Shown here: piece after piece, positions 24,501 to 30,728 of the stretch
How positions within the stretch are numbered: the first letter of the stretch is position 1
Layout: each line of letters starts with the position of its first letter
DNA from: Chryseobacterium echinoideorum
GTDB lineage: Bacteria > Bacteroidota > Bacteroidia > Flavobacteriales > Weeksellaceae
Assembly (NCBI RefSeq): GCF_007474535.1
Contig: NZ_VKNW01000002.1
Location: 186,001-250,000 of the forward strand
DNA length: 64,000 nucleotides
Reading direction: 5' to 3'
The notes under the pieces: model-generated
Told to the model about the DNA's origin: nothing
Databases searched by the model: none
The model's input: the letters and a program-made list of their open reading frames with translations, nothing else
Position numbers and translations under genes: made by a program

Positions 24501-25882
24501 TTTACAGTAGATTGTGGCATTAAAAATTCACCTCCTGAAATTATATTTTGATAAGATTTAGTTGGTTCTAATCCACTTCCAAATATATTAATATTAGAGT
24601 AAACTAATTGAGCATTAAACTTATGACCTGTACCTGTTCCTGCATCAGTTATATTATGTGTCTGACGAACATAACCATTAGTAAGAGTATCAGAAAATGC
24701 AACAGTATTCCCATCAACTATTCTTACTTGAATAATAGAACCATCAAGAATCCCTGTAATAGGTGAAGTTCCTTGTGTAAATTTTAAATTAACATAAGCA
24801 TTAGTTGCACCAAATCCATGAGCAGGTAAACTAATAGTTTTAGATATTAAGTCTATTGCAGTAGAATCGAATGTTTTAAAATGAGAAGGATTTTCTTTAA
24901 ATGTATAATTAGAACTTTGACCAAAAACATTTACATTATTACCTTGGTTATATCTATTTACACTACCACCAAATGAATTTACAAATAGACCAGTGTTTAA
25001 ATAACCAGCATTTGCACCTAAATGATTCACATAACCACTAGTATTAAAAGCACCTGCATTTGCACCTAAATTATTTGTATAAACGCCAATATTATATCTT
25101 CCTGCAAGATACCCTAAATTATTTGAATGAACACCTGTATTAAATTGTCCCGAATACAGTCCTAAATTATTAACATAATTTGCAGAATTATACATACCTG
25201 AAAACTGCCCTAAATTAATAACCGATAATCCTGAATTAAGTTGTCCAGCGAATCTTCCAATATTAATTGTTTCAGCACCTGTTGAAGAAGTTCCTGCAAG
25301 CTGACCAATATTTATATTTGGATATGATGTAGCTTGAAATGAACTTCCATTCCAATAGTGGGTTTGGTATGAAAATATAGTTTCATTTGAATTATTTTTT
25401 ATATAATTCAGAAATCTTCCCACGTTAGTAACTTCAACAGTATCAGGATTTAATCTTAATCCTTTTGAGATTGTAGTATCAGTTCCATTATCAATAATGT
25501 TAGAATTACCTATTACGTTTGATCCCGTAAATTTAGGAATTGTGTTTATTGTACCTGATATACTACTAATCAAAATATACTCCGAGCCGCTCCATCTGTA
25601 TTGAAAGTTATTATTGGTAGTGATGTAAATTTTTCCCTGTTCTCCGGGGCTGGGTAAATCTCCAAAAGAATCAAACTCCAAAACGTCATCTACATAACTT
25701 GGGAGCTGAGAAGAAGGGATTTTACCATCAATGAGATCTGCTTTCTTGCTTAGCTTTTGGTCTGTATCTTCAGGAAACTGTCTGTTTTCATGCCAATAAG
25801 CATCCAGATCATTCCAAAACGTATTGGTATCAGGAATGTTGTCTGGATCGAAATCGAAATTAAGTTCTTCATTTTCTGCCAT
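21539..25882 (-). CDS. Phage tail-fibre-like protein (1447 aa)
   Basis: No signal peptide. Residues 1-125 resemble the N-termini of Bacteroidota tail fibres (DLIDGKIPSSQLPSYVDDVLE, then GEQGKIYITTNNNFQYRWSG). Residues 191-318 are eight 16-residue repeats of the N-[IL]-G-x-x-[AS]-G type, probably a beta-solenoid. Two stretches near 760-830 and 870-945 resemble pyocin-knob modules (FYALGGNLTNKPLNAGNYGN..., WGVWKRIL). Short SQFLKA-(N/D)GSVD repeats recur later. The C-terminal ~60 residues form a small beta domain. It may be a receptor-binding fibre. No tube, sheath, baseplate or capsid gene is in the window, so an ordinary prophage is unlikely. The middle part has a different codon style from both ends. 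Confidence 0.8.
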   Translation of the reverse strand: MAENEELNFDFDPDNIPDTNTFWNDLDAYWHENRQFPEDTDQKLSKKADLIDGKIPSSQLPSYVDDVLEFDSFGDLPSPGEQGKIYITTNNNFQYRWSGSEYILISSISGTINTIPKFTGSNVIGNSNIIDNGTDTTISKGLRLNPDTVEVTNVGRFLNYIKNNSNETIFSYQTHYWNGSSFQATSYPNINIGQLAGTSSTGAETINIGRFAGQLNSGLSVINLGQFSGMYNSANYVNNLGLYSGQFNTGVHSNNLGYLAGRYNIGVYTNNLGANAGAFNTSGYVNHLGANAGYLNTGLFVNSFGGSVNRYNQGNNVNVFGQSSNYTFKENPSHFKTFDSTAIDLISKTISLPAHGFGATNAYVNLKFTQGTSPITGILDGSIIQVRIVDGNTVAFSDTLTNGYVRQTHNITDAGTGTGHKFNAQLVYSNINIFGSGLEPTKSYQNIISGGEFLMPQSTVNTLDADTTNKTLITKEWFNSKIASYGIASNYYTKTESDGKFIPFTGATANVNLNTRNFETSGRLSTGKHIHNLASRTVQGTGIIDITLPNINVMGVFYIDVFTYGALVGTFICQFYTFYGSSINFAGSNSVTFIGKNPNNVGVRYVSIGTNNNAERHIYIGDLATNWGNWTEISIRGLINVNHDAIKTNPPIINLITSEGSPLNLHGTYLNNLTGTESANSAIKLTNQRLINGTLFDGTGNIITANWGTSRNITIGNTTKTINGSGDASWSLAEIGAISDGSVLKIEGNGVSKHNLIGTDAFGLRNASAWATSTNRPNNTNSAVVNFTPYNTANQTYGFSLGARLNKLFFVTEENSTFGTWNEVYHTGNFNPANYSQTTHTHTFNSLTSKPTTLDGYGITDSMFEDNIRPVSADFDLYKTQGFYALGGNLTNKPLNAGNYGNLLITQSATDRFHQMYFDASLNEVYFRNGTGISTTWGVWKRILTDASTIPYLPLTGGELTGALTIKPSNSGSVYEQDVITFHDQGGADANIIPLAFKYGTSTTPTAYIKAVGKGLSGVNGATFQFFDNTTKHTEINSTGVTSNSFIKLGGTSSQFLKANGSVDTNSYLPLSGGTMTGPIRLGSFSSSITRDYSTTNGNSGFAVDFIKLIGSNGTVDAFGHYGNYSNATTLGTVTLTYGYLGGEAYNTKNAIRWTSDGRVGIGLSGVSTPSTDHALHVSGNQFVFGNLDVTDSISSVSGELVIKRFNVNRIRTGGTNGNSLILSGEGTTGAIYFRPQGDAVTTGQAYLDSTGKFTAESIAKVGGTSSQFLKADGSVDSNSYALNNHIHTFSSITSKPTTLSGYGITDAIPTSHPVNGVNTAQINNWNSAFGWGNHAAAGYATSDFVNESMAQITAEFINPDYPISASCKINTVIITEEYTKEYLELEAELIPERQITVTNLAPFEINVRREDHSIDTIRTGETTEYYITAERRLIKKGSYHSAAFLN
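24929..25312 (-). repeat. Eight 48-bp coding repeats in the fibre gene
   Basis: Residues 191-318 divide exactly into eight 16-residue units, for example NLGYLAGRYNIGVYTN and NLGANAGAFNTSGYVN. The DNA repeats are diverged, so it is an old protein repeat, not a fresh tandem expansion. Confidence 0.85.
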
Positions 25883-25901
25883 TTTTTATTATTTTTGTTA
25901 A

Positions 25902-26001
25902 GGTTTTTAAGATTAAAATTTTTGAAGTTTCTTTTTAGTAGAAAGCTTCCTATTTTAGCCTTTATTTTTTAAGGTGGTGTCCGGCAAAGGATATCCACCT
26001 T
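25902..26001 (-). promoter_or_regulatory. Conserved structured 5' leader of the tail-fibre gene
   Basis: Aligns with 21341-21444. The distal hairpin is AAGGTGG (25971-25977) with CCACCTT (25995-26001), a 7-bp stem. The proximal hairpin is GAAGTTTC (25924-25931) with GAAAGCTTC (25941-25949). The TAAAAACC box lies about 20 nt before the ATG. It may control translation or stability of both giant mRNAs. Confidence 0.6.
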
Positions 26002-26143
26002 TGTTTTTAATCAGTAAATTCATTTTTATAAGACATATTTCTTTCTGTTCAACATTTTTATCAATGCTGAGTTTAAAAGGATTCGAAAAATTTGGCTGTA
26101 ATTATTTCATAAGAAAACCGAAAGGTGGTAGAATCATACTTAA

Positions 26144-26311
26144 TTAATTGCCTTCTTCAAGAACATCATTTTCAAAATCTTCTCTAAAGAAATTCTCAAT
26201 CTCATTAATATAATTTTCATAATCCGGTTCTTCATTTTCAATGTCAGTCCAGTTAATGGTGTAGAAAGTGTCTTCAATTGCCACTTCAGGCTTGTAATTA
26301 TTATTTTCCAT
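26144..26311 (-). CDS. Small acidic protein (55 aa) ahead of the tail-fibre gene
   Basis: ATG at 26311 opens a 55-codon frame (MENNNYKPEVAIEDTFYTIN...) that is strongly acidic, with roughly 16 Asp/Glu and only two basic residues. It lies about 80 nt downstream of promoter-motif copy 2 and 261 nt upstream of the tail-fibre start. It is therefore the first gene of that transcript unless the fibre has its own promoter. Function unknown; a chaperone-like or regulatory peptide is possible. Confidence 0.6.
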   Translation of the reverse strand: MENNNYKPEVAIEDTFYTINWTDIENEEPDYENYINEIENFFREDFENDVLEEGN

Positions 26312-26388
26312 ATTTGATAAGTTTTTTTGTTGAAATTATTCCTTCATCAGTTTTATTAATGAATGCTGTGTTTTAAAATGATGATTTT

Positions 26389-26423
26389 CAAAGGTAAAAT
26401 GCCAATGCGACAAAACTTGACGT
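26389..26423 (-). promoter_or_regulatory. Shared promoter motif, copy 2
   Basis: GCGACAAAACTTGACGT at 26407-26423 (plus strand) with a perfect -7 box TACCTTTG on the minus strand (26389-26396), separated by the same 14 nt as in the other copies. It precedes the 55-aa gene and the tail-fibre gene. Confidence 0.75.
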
Positions 26424-26505
26424 ATTATATTTTATTTAATCAAAAATTTTAATAATGTTTATATAAGTCTTTTACCTTATTTAATATTATTATAAGTCAA
26501 AAAGA

Positions 26506-27543
26506 TTATAATTTGTTTTTAATCAGTTTTTGTACAATTTGATTTAAGGTTTCTTTATGATCATCAATATAGCTTAGTCCTGCCTGTACCAGATTTTCTA
26601 TATTAGATCTTCTTACATTATCCATGGCAGGGGAAGCACTCTTCAACGAAGGATTTAGTCGATAATAATTTTTCTGATTTCTTACGCCTAAAGTCTGAAA
26701 CATTTGGGAAAGCTGATAATCGACCGTTTCTGCATTGGCAGACATCAGAATATCAATGATAGGATTTACCCAACCGATTTTTCCGGCTTTTTGGAGTTTT
26801 TTAAACGAGTAAGATTTTGCTTCAATACCTGTTCCTATTGAGATAATAATCATATCTTTTACTGTGGGATGGTTGGTTTTCTGATGATTTTTCAGAATTT
26901 CGGCAAAAGGAATTTTTCTCGTTTCTGCATAAGCACACAAAGCAGGATTATTGGCAAACATTCCGCCATCAATGAGACTGAAAATTTGTCCGTACATTGA
27001 TTTGATCTGAACGGGTGTAAAGTAGGTGGGAGCTGCAGAAGTTGCTCTGCATACGTCTTTTACATAAAAATTGTCGGTGCTTACTCTTGCTTTCCAGGAA
27101 TTGAAGAGCTTGGCTCTTCGGTTTTCTATATCATAACTTGTAATTAAACAGGGCTTTATCAACTCCTTTAATTCCAGATTTCCAAAAAAATCATTAAGGT
27201 TTTTTTCTAAAGCTTCCTGAGAAATTTTCTCGTTTAAAAGTCCAAAAGGATTCACGAGTTTTTCCCAGAAGGAAACCTGAAATATATCGCCGCCTTTTTC
27301 AGAGTAAAGCTCCAATCCTTTTTGGATAGAATATTTCGCTTTTCTATGTTCATCAGGACAAAGAATGATAGAAGCAATCAAAGCTCCGGTACTGCTCCCT
27401 GCAACAAGGTCAAAATAATCGCCCAGTTTTGCACCGGGTTTGTCGTGTATCTGAAGCTGCTCTTCAATATAACGCAAAATGATGCACATTATAATTCCTC
27501 TGATGCCGCCACCGTCTAATGAAAGTAAAGTTGTTTTTTTCAT
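26506..27543 (-). CDS. Patatin-like phospholipase
   Basis: Start at 27543 (MKKTTLLSLDGGGIRG); the longer frame lacks support because the promoter -7 box lies at 27564-27571. The patatin catalytic set is complete: oxyanion loop DGGGIRG, nucleophile elbow AGSSTGAL (GxSxG) and catalytic Asp in LIDGGMFANNP. At 345 aa it is a single-domain cytosolic lipase with no signal peptide. It carries the third copy of the promoter motif found before the toxin-locus genes, so it probably belongs to the same regulon, perhaps as a membrane-attacking effector or release factor. No CD-NTase or other CBASS partner is adjacent. Confidence 0.9.
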   Translation of the reverse strand: MKKTTLLSLDGGGIRGIIMCIILRYIEEQLQIHDKPGAKLGDYFDLVAGSSTGALIASIILCPDEHRKAKYSIQKGLELYSEKGGDIFQVSFWEKLVNPFGLLNEKISQEALEKNLNDFFGNLELKELIKPCLITSYDIENRRAKLFNSWKARVSTDNFYVKDVCRATSAAPTYFTPVQIKSMYGQIFSLIDGGMFANNPALCAYAETRKIPFAEILKNHQKTNHPTVKDMIIISIGTGIEAKSYSFKKLQKAGKIGWVNPIIDILMSANAETVDYQLSQMFQTLGVRNQKNYYRLNPSLKSASPAMDNVRRSNIENLVQAGLSYIDDHKETLNQIVQKLIKNKL

Positions 27544-27563
27544 TTTTCTACTTTTGGATAAAA

Positions 27564-27598
27564 CAAAAGTAGCAGCGTGAAGCGACAAAACTTGACGT
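27564..27598 (-). promoter_or_regulatory. Shared promoter motif, copy 3
   Basis: GCGACAAAACTTGACGT at 27582-27598 (plus strand) and a perfect -7 box TACTTTTG on the minus strand (27564-27571), again with exactly 14 nt between. The patatin ATG follows about 20 nt downstream. Confidence 0.75.
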
Positions 27599-27619
27599 GT
27601 TTAAAAATAATTCTGAAAA

Positions 27620-27667
27620 ATAAAAGAAAATCCTCTCATGGATCAATCGGTTGTCTATGAGAGGATT
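27620..27667 (-). terminator. Terminator of the TetR-thioesterase-FabF operon
   Basis: AATCCTCTCAT and ATGAGAGGATT form a perfect 11-bp stem; on the minus strand it is followed by TTCTTTTATTTTT. It lies just after the fabF stop. Confidence 0.85.
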
Positions 27668-27679
27668 GAGGAGCAATGT

Positions 27680-28921
27680 TTAAGAAAATTTCTTAAAGAT
27701 AAGTGTTGCATTATGTCCGCCAAATCCAAAGGCGTTGCTCAGTGCATAATTGATGTTTTTTTCTTTCGCTTCACCAAAAACAATAGGAATATCTTTAGGA
27801 ATATTTTCATCAATATGATGAAGGTTAATGGTTGGCGGAATAATCCCGTTTTCAATAGCTTTAATGGAAAGAATGGCTTCTGCTGCTCCTGCCGCACCTA
27901 ATAAATGTCCGGTCATAGATTTCGTAGCGCTGATGTCAAGATTTTTACTTCCTTTAAATAATTTATTAATTCCGTTCAACTCAACCAGATCTCCTAATGG
28001 AGTAGAAGTAGCATGAGGGTTTATATAATCAATATCTTCCGTGTTGATCTGGGCTTCTTTCAGGGCTAGCTGCATGGCTTTAATGGCTCCTGTTCCGTCA
28101 GGATGAGGTGCCGTCATGTGATACGCATCGGCGGTCATTGCAGCTCCTGCCAGTTCTGCATAAATTTTTGCACCTCTTGCTTTTGCGTGTTCATATTCTT
28201 CTAAAATTAATGCGCCGGCTCCTTCTCCCATTACAAAACCATCTCGGTCTTTATCATAAGGGCGGCTTGCTGTGGCAAAATCGTTATTTCTTGTAGACAT
28301 GGCTTTCATTACAGAAAAACCTCCTACAGAAGCAGGTGTTATAGCAGCTTCAGATCCGCCGCTTACCATTACTTTTGCTTTCCCTAATCTGATGTAATTA
28401 AATGCATCCATCAACGAAGTATTTCCTGTTGCACAAGCGGAAATGGTGGTGTAGTTGATTCCCTGAAGCCCAAATTTCATAGAAATCATTCCCGAAGCCA
28501 TATTGGCAATAAACTTAGGGACGAAAAAAGGATTGAATCTTGGTGTTCCGTCTCCTTTAGTAAATTCCATTACCTCACTTTCGAAAGTCCACATTCCGCC
28601 CTGTCCGGTTCCCCAGATAACACCGGTATCGAACGGATCCATTTTTTCAAGTTCCAGACCGGAATCTTTCAAAGCTTCAGCAGTGGAGTACATGGCATAC
28701 TGAGAAAACAGATCACTTCTTTTGATCTCATGATGAGTTAAATAAACTTTCGGATCAAAATTTTTAACCTCACAAGCAAATTTTACTTTAAATTTTTCGG
28801 TATCGAAATGAGTAATTTCATTGGCACCGCTTAACCCATTAATACTGTTTTGCCAAAATTCTTCTACATTGTTTCCTAAAGGCGTCACTGCGCCCAGACC
28901 TGTAATGACAACTCTTTTCAT
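27680..28921 (-). CDS. fabF: Beta-ketoacyl-ACP synthase II (FabF type)
   Basis: At 413 aa it begins KRVVITGLGAVTPLGNNVEEF and carries the Cys-His-His triad: ISACATGNTSL, INPHATSTPLGD and MTGHLLGAAGAAEA. It condenses malonyl-ACP with acyl-ACP in fatty-acid elongation. It abuts the thioesterase stop with no gap and shares a TetR-headed operon. This may be an auxiliary copy tuned to a fatty-acid stress signal, since housekeeping fabF in this group usually sits next to acpP, which is not seen here. Confidence 0.92.
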   Translation of the reverse strand: MKRVVITGLGAVTPLGNNVEEFWQNSINGLSGANEITHFDTEKFKVKFACEVKNFDPKVYLTHHEIKRSDLFSQYAMYSTAEALKDSGLELEKMDPFDTGVIWGTGQGGMWTFESEVMEFTKGDGTPRFNPFFVPKFIANMASGMISMKFGLQGINYTTISACATGNTSLMDAFNYIRLGKAKVMVSGGSEAAITPASVGGFSVMKAMSTRNNDFATASRPYDKDRDGFVMGEGAGALILEEYEHAKARGAKIYAELAGAAMTADAYHMTAPHPDGTGAIKAMQLALKEAQINTEDIDYINPHATSTPLGDLVELNGINKLFKGSKNLDISATKSMTGHLLGAAGAAEAILSIKAIENGIIPPTINLHHIDENIPKDIPIVFGEAKEKNINYALSNAFGFGGHNATLIFKKFS

Positions 28922-29347
28922 TTAATTATTGATTTTAAATAAGTTTGAGGTTCCTCTTGCAATAATGCGTGTTTTGTCTGTATTCCAGATTTCACATTCG
29001 GCATTTACAAACTGTTTGCCTCTTTTGATGATTTTTGTTTCTGCTATAATATGATCATGTTCTTTGGCTGTAGAGAAATAATCTATATTGTTGTTGATGG
29101 TTACAATAAAGTTTTTTTCGTTAAGAGAAAACATGGTGGCTCCGATGACATCATCAAAGATCGCTGCTGTCACACCACCGTGAAGGTTCCCCATCGGATT
29201 CAGCCACTCGTGTCTTACGGTGTACTGAAATTCCAGATGTCCTTCTTCAGCCGAAATCACCACAGGATTCAGCCATTTCATAAACGGAGAAGGAGATTCT
29301 GTAAACTCTTTTCCGACAGATTTCTGTAATATTTTTAATTTATCCAT
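28922..29347 (-). CDS. PaaI-family hotdog thioesterase
   Basis: A 141-aa hotdog-fold protein. The core EWLNPMGNLHGGVTAAIFDDVIGAT has the GG(V/M)xxxxxD pattern of PaaI/DUF4442-like acyl-CoA thioesterases. It lies between tetR (6 nt gap) and fabF (no gap), so acyl-CoA or acyl-ACP turnover is likely co-regulated with elongation. The substrate is unknown. Confidence 0.88.
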   Translation of the reverse strand: MDKLKILQKSVGKEFTESPSPFMKWLNPVVISAEEGHLEFQYTVRHEWLNPMGNLHGGVTAAIFDDVIGATMFSLNEKNFIVTINNNIDYFSTAKEHDHIIAETKIIKRGKQFVNAECEIWNTDKTRIIARGTSNLFKINN

Positions 29348-29353
29348 AGTATT

Positions 29354-29956
29354 TTATGAATGTATTTTAAGTTCTTGCTCTATAATTTTTGAAACTTTAT
29401 CTAAAGTAAAATGAAGATATTTTTCATTTTCCATTGTTTTGGCTAAAAGAATACCGCCTTCAATCATCATAATAAATAGAGAAGCATATTCTTCGGCACT
29501 GATCTCAGGATTAAATTCGTGATGATTCTGTCCTTCTTCGATAATTTCTGATAGTGTTCCGATCCAGTCACTAAATGAAACCTGTACCTGCTTTATCAAT
29601 TCGGGAAAAGTGTCATCACATTCCGTAGCAGCATTCAGTAGCGGACAGCCGCCATTTTGAAACACCGTCTTCCAGTTTTTTCGATAAAAGGATAAAAAGA
29701 CATTAAGTTTTTCTGTCACTGTCGGGAATTCCTTGTTCAGAGATTCCGCCATGTTTTTTTTGAGAACAAATGCATTATAGCAATAGGCTTCAAGGGCAAC
29801 CTGATCTTTATTTTCAAAATTTCCGTAGATACTTCCCTTGGTTAAACCTGTAGCAGAACTGATGTCTGAAAGAGAGGTGGAAGCATATCCTTTGGTATTA
29901 AACAAAGTAGCTGTTTTTTCAATAATGAATTGTTTGGTCTTTTCCGCTTTCGACAT
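29354..29956 (-). CDS. TetR/AcrR family regulator
   Basis: 200 aa with the N-terminal TetR helix-turn-helix: FNTKGYASTSLSDISSATGLTKGSIYGNFENKDQVAL. The C-terminal ligand domain resembles the TetR_C_33/YxaF-type group (GGCPLLNAATECDD...). It heads an operon with a thioesterase and FabF, so an acyl compound is a sensible ligand. A palindromic operator just upstream suggests autoregulation. Confidence 0.93.
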   Translation of the reverse strand: MSKAEKTKQFIIEKTATLFNTKGYASTSLSDISSATGLTKGSIYGNFENKDQVALEAYCYNAFVLKKNMAESLNKEFPTVTEKLNVFLSFYRKNWKTVFQNGGCPLLNAATECDDTFPELIKQVQVSFSDWIGTLSEIIEEGQNHHEFNPEISAEEYASLFIMMIEGGILLAKTMENEKYLHFTLDKVSKIIEQELKIHS

Positions 29957-29973
29957 TTGGTAATGTTGTTTCG

Positions 29974-30003
29974 CAAATATATGAAAAATATACCAATCGG
30001 TAT
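29974..30003 (-). promoter_or_regulatory. TetR operator and -7 promoter box
   Basis: ATACCAATCGGTAT (29990-30003) is an inverted repeat, ATACC-N4-GGTAT, of the kind bound by small TetR repressors. The minus strand has TATATTTG (29974-29981) as -7 box, with the operator covering the spacer and upstream part of the promoter. Confidence 0.65.
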
Positions 30004-30073
30004 TTTTAATTGAAATTAAATTGATGAAATGAAGATTAATAACTCGGAAAAAAAATCAGGAACCTTTTATGCA

Positions 30074-30102
30074 TAAAAAATCCCGCTCCGTAAGAGCAGG
30101 AT
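30074..30102 (-). terminator. Terminator after the OsmC gene
   Basis: On the minus strand, ATCCTGCTC-TTAC-GGAGCGGGAT forms a strong hairpin followed by TTTTTT. Confidence 0.85.
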
Positions 30103-30153
30103 CTGTAAAAATAATTTGAAAAAGAGAACTCCGAATAAGTTCAATTTAAATAT

Positions 30154-30570
30154 CTAAGCTAATGTTGCGCTTAAAGTAATTTCAAAGTTAAAAGCAGCGC
30201 TTACAGGGCATCCTTCTTCCGCAATTTTAGCATATTTCTGAAATTCTTCTTCTGAAATTCCCGGAACTTTAGCCGTTAAAGTCAATTCTGATTTTGTAAT
30301 CTTCCCAACATTCGGATCTAAAGTAATAACAGATTTTGTAGTCAATTCTTCCGGAGTAAACCCTGCCTGAGAAAGTTCTGCACTTAGTTTCATGGTGAAA
30401 CATCCGGCGTGAGCTGCTGCAAGAAGTTCTTCAGGATTTGTTCCTACTCCTTCCTCAAATCTGCTGCTGAACGAGTATTGAGTTTGGTTTAAAGTTGTAC
30501 TTTGAGTGGTTAAATGACCTTTTCCTTCTTTTACGGTACCGTTCCAAACGGCTGTTGCGTTACGTTTCAT
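30154..30570 (-). CDS. OsmC family peroxiredoxin
   Basis: A 138-aa OsmC-fold protein with both catalytic cysteines: AAHAGCFTMKLSAEL and AEEGCPVSAAF. It begins KRNATAVWNGTVKEGKG and contains the conserved FEEGVGTNPEELLAAAHAGCF region. Such proteins reduce organic hydroperoxides in the cytoplasm. It is a single gene with its own terminator. Confidence 0.94.
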   Translation of the reverse strand: MKRNATAVWNGTVKEGKGHLTTQSTTLNQTQYSFSSRFEEGVGTNPEELLAAAHAGCFTMKLSAELSQAGFTPEELTTKSVITLDPNVGKITKSELTLTAKVPGISEEEFQKYAKIAEEGCPVSAAFNFEITLSATLA

Positions 30571-30728
30571 ATATAATATTTAGGTTTAAAATTAAAAACT
30601 AAGATACGAAAAAGCACGATTTCATAATCATTAAATTATTGAAACCATGCCTTTTTAATTTTAAAATTTGATAATAAAGTAATTTTAAAATTTATACAAA
30701 ATTTCAAACTTAAATCTTAGTCTCAACC

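Noticed and set aside
24929..25312. Regular 48-bp periodicity as a possible CRISPR or DNA tandem repeat
   Set aside because: The period equals 16 codons of an open frame, the DNA units are diverged, and there are no identical repeats with unique spacers.
14762..25882. Region as a prophage
   Set aside because: No integrase, terminase, portal, capsid, tail tube/sheath or lysis genes, and no att-like direct repeats or tRNA target were found.
26506..27543. Patatin as a CBASS CapV effector
   Set aside because: No CD-NTase, Cap2/Cap3 or other nucleotide-signalling gene lies nearby, and the promoter links it to the toxin/fibre genes instead.
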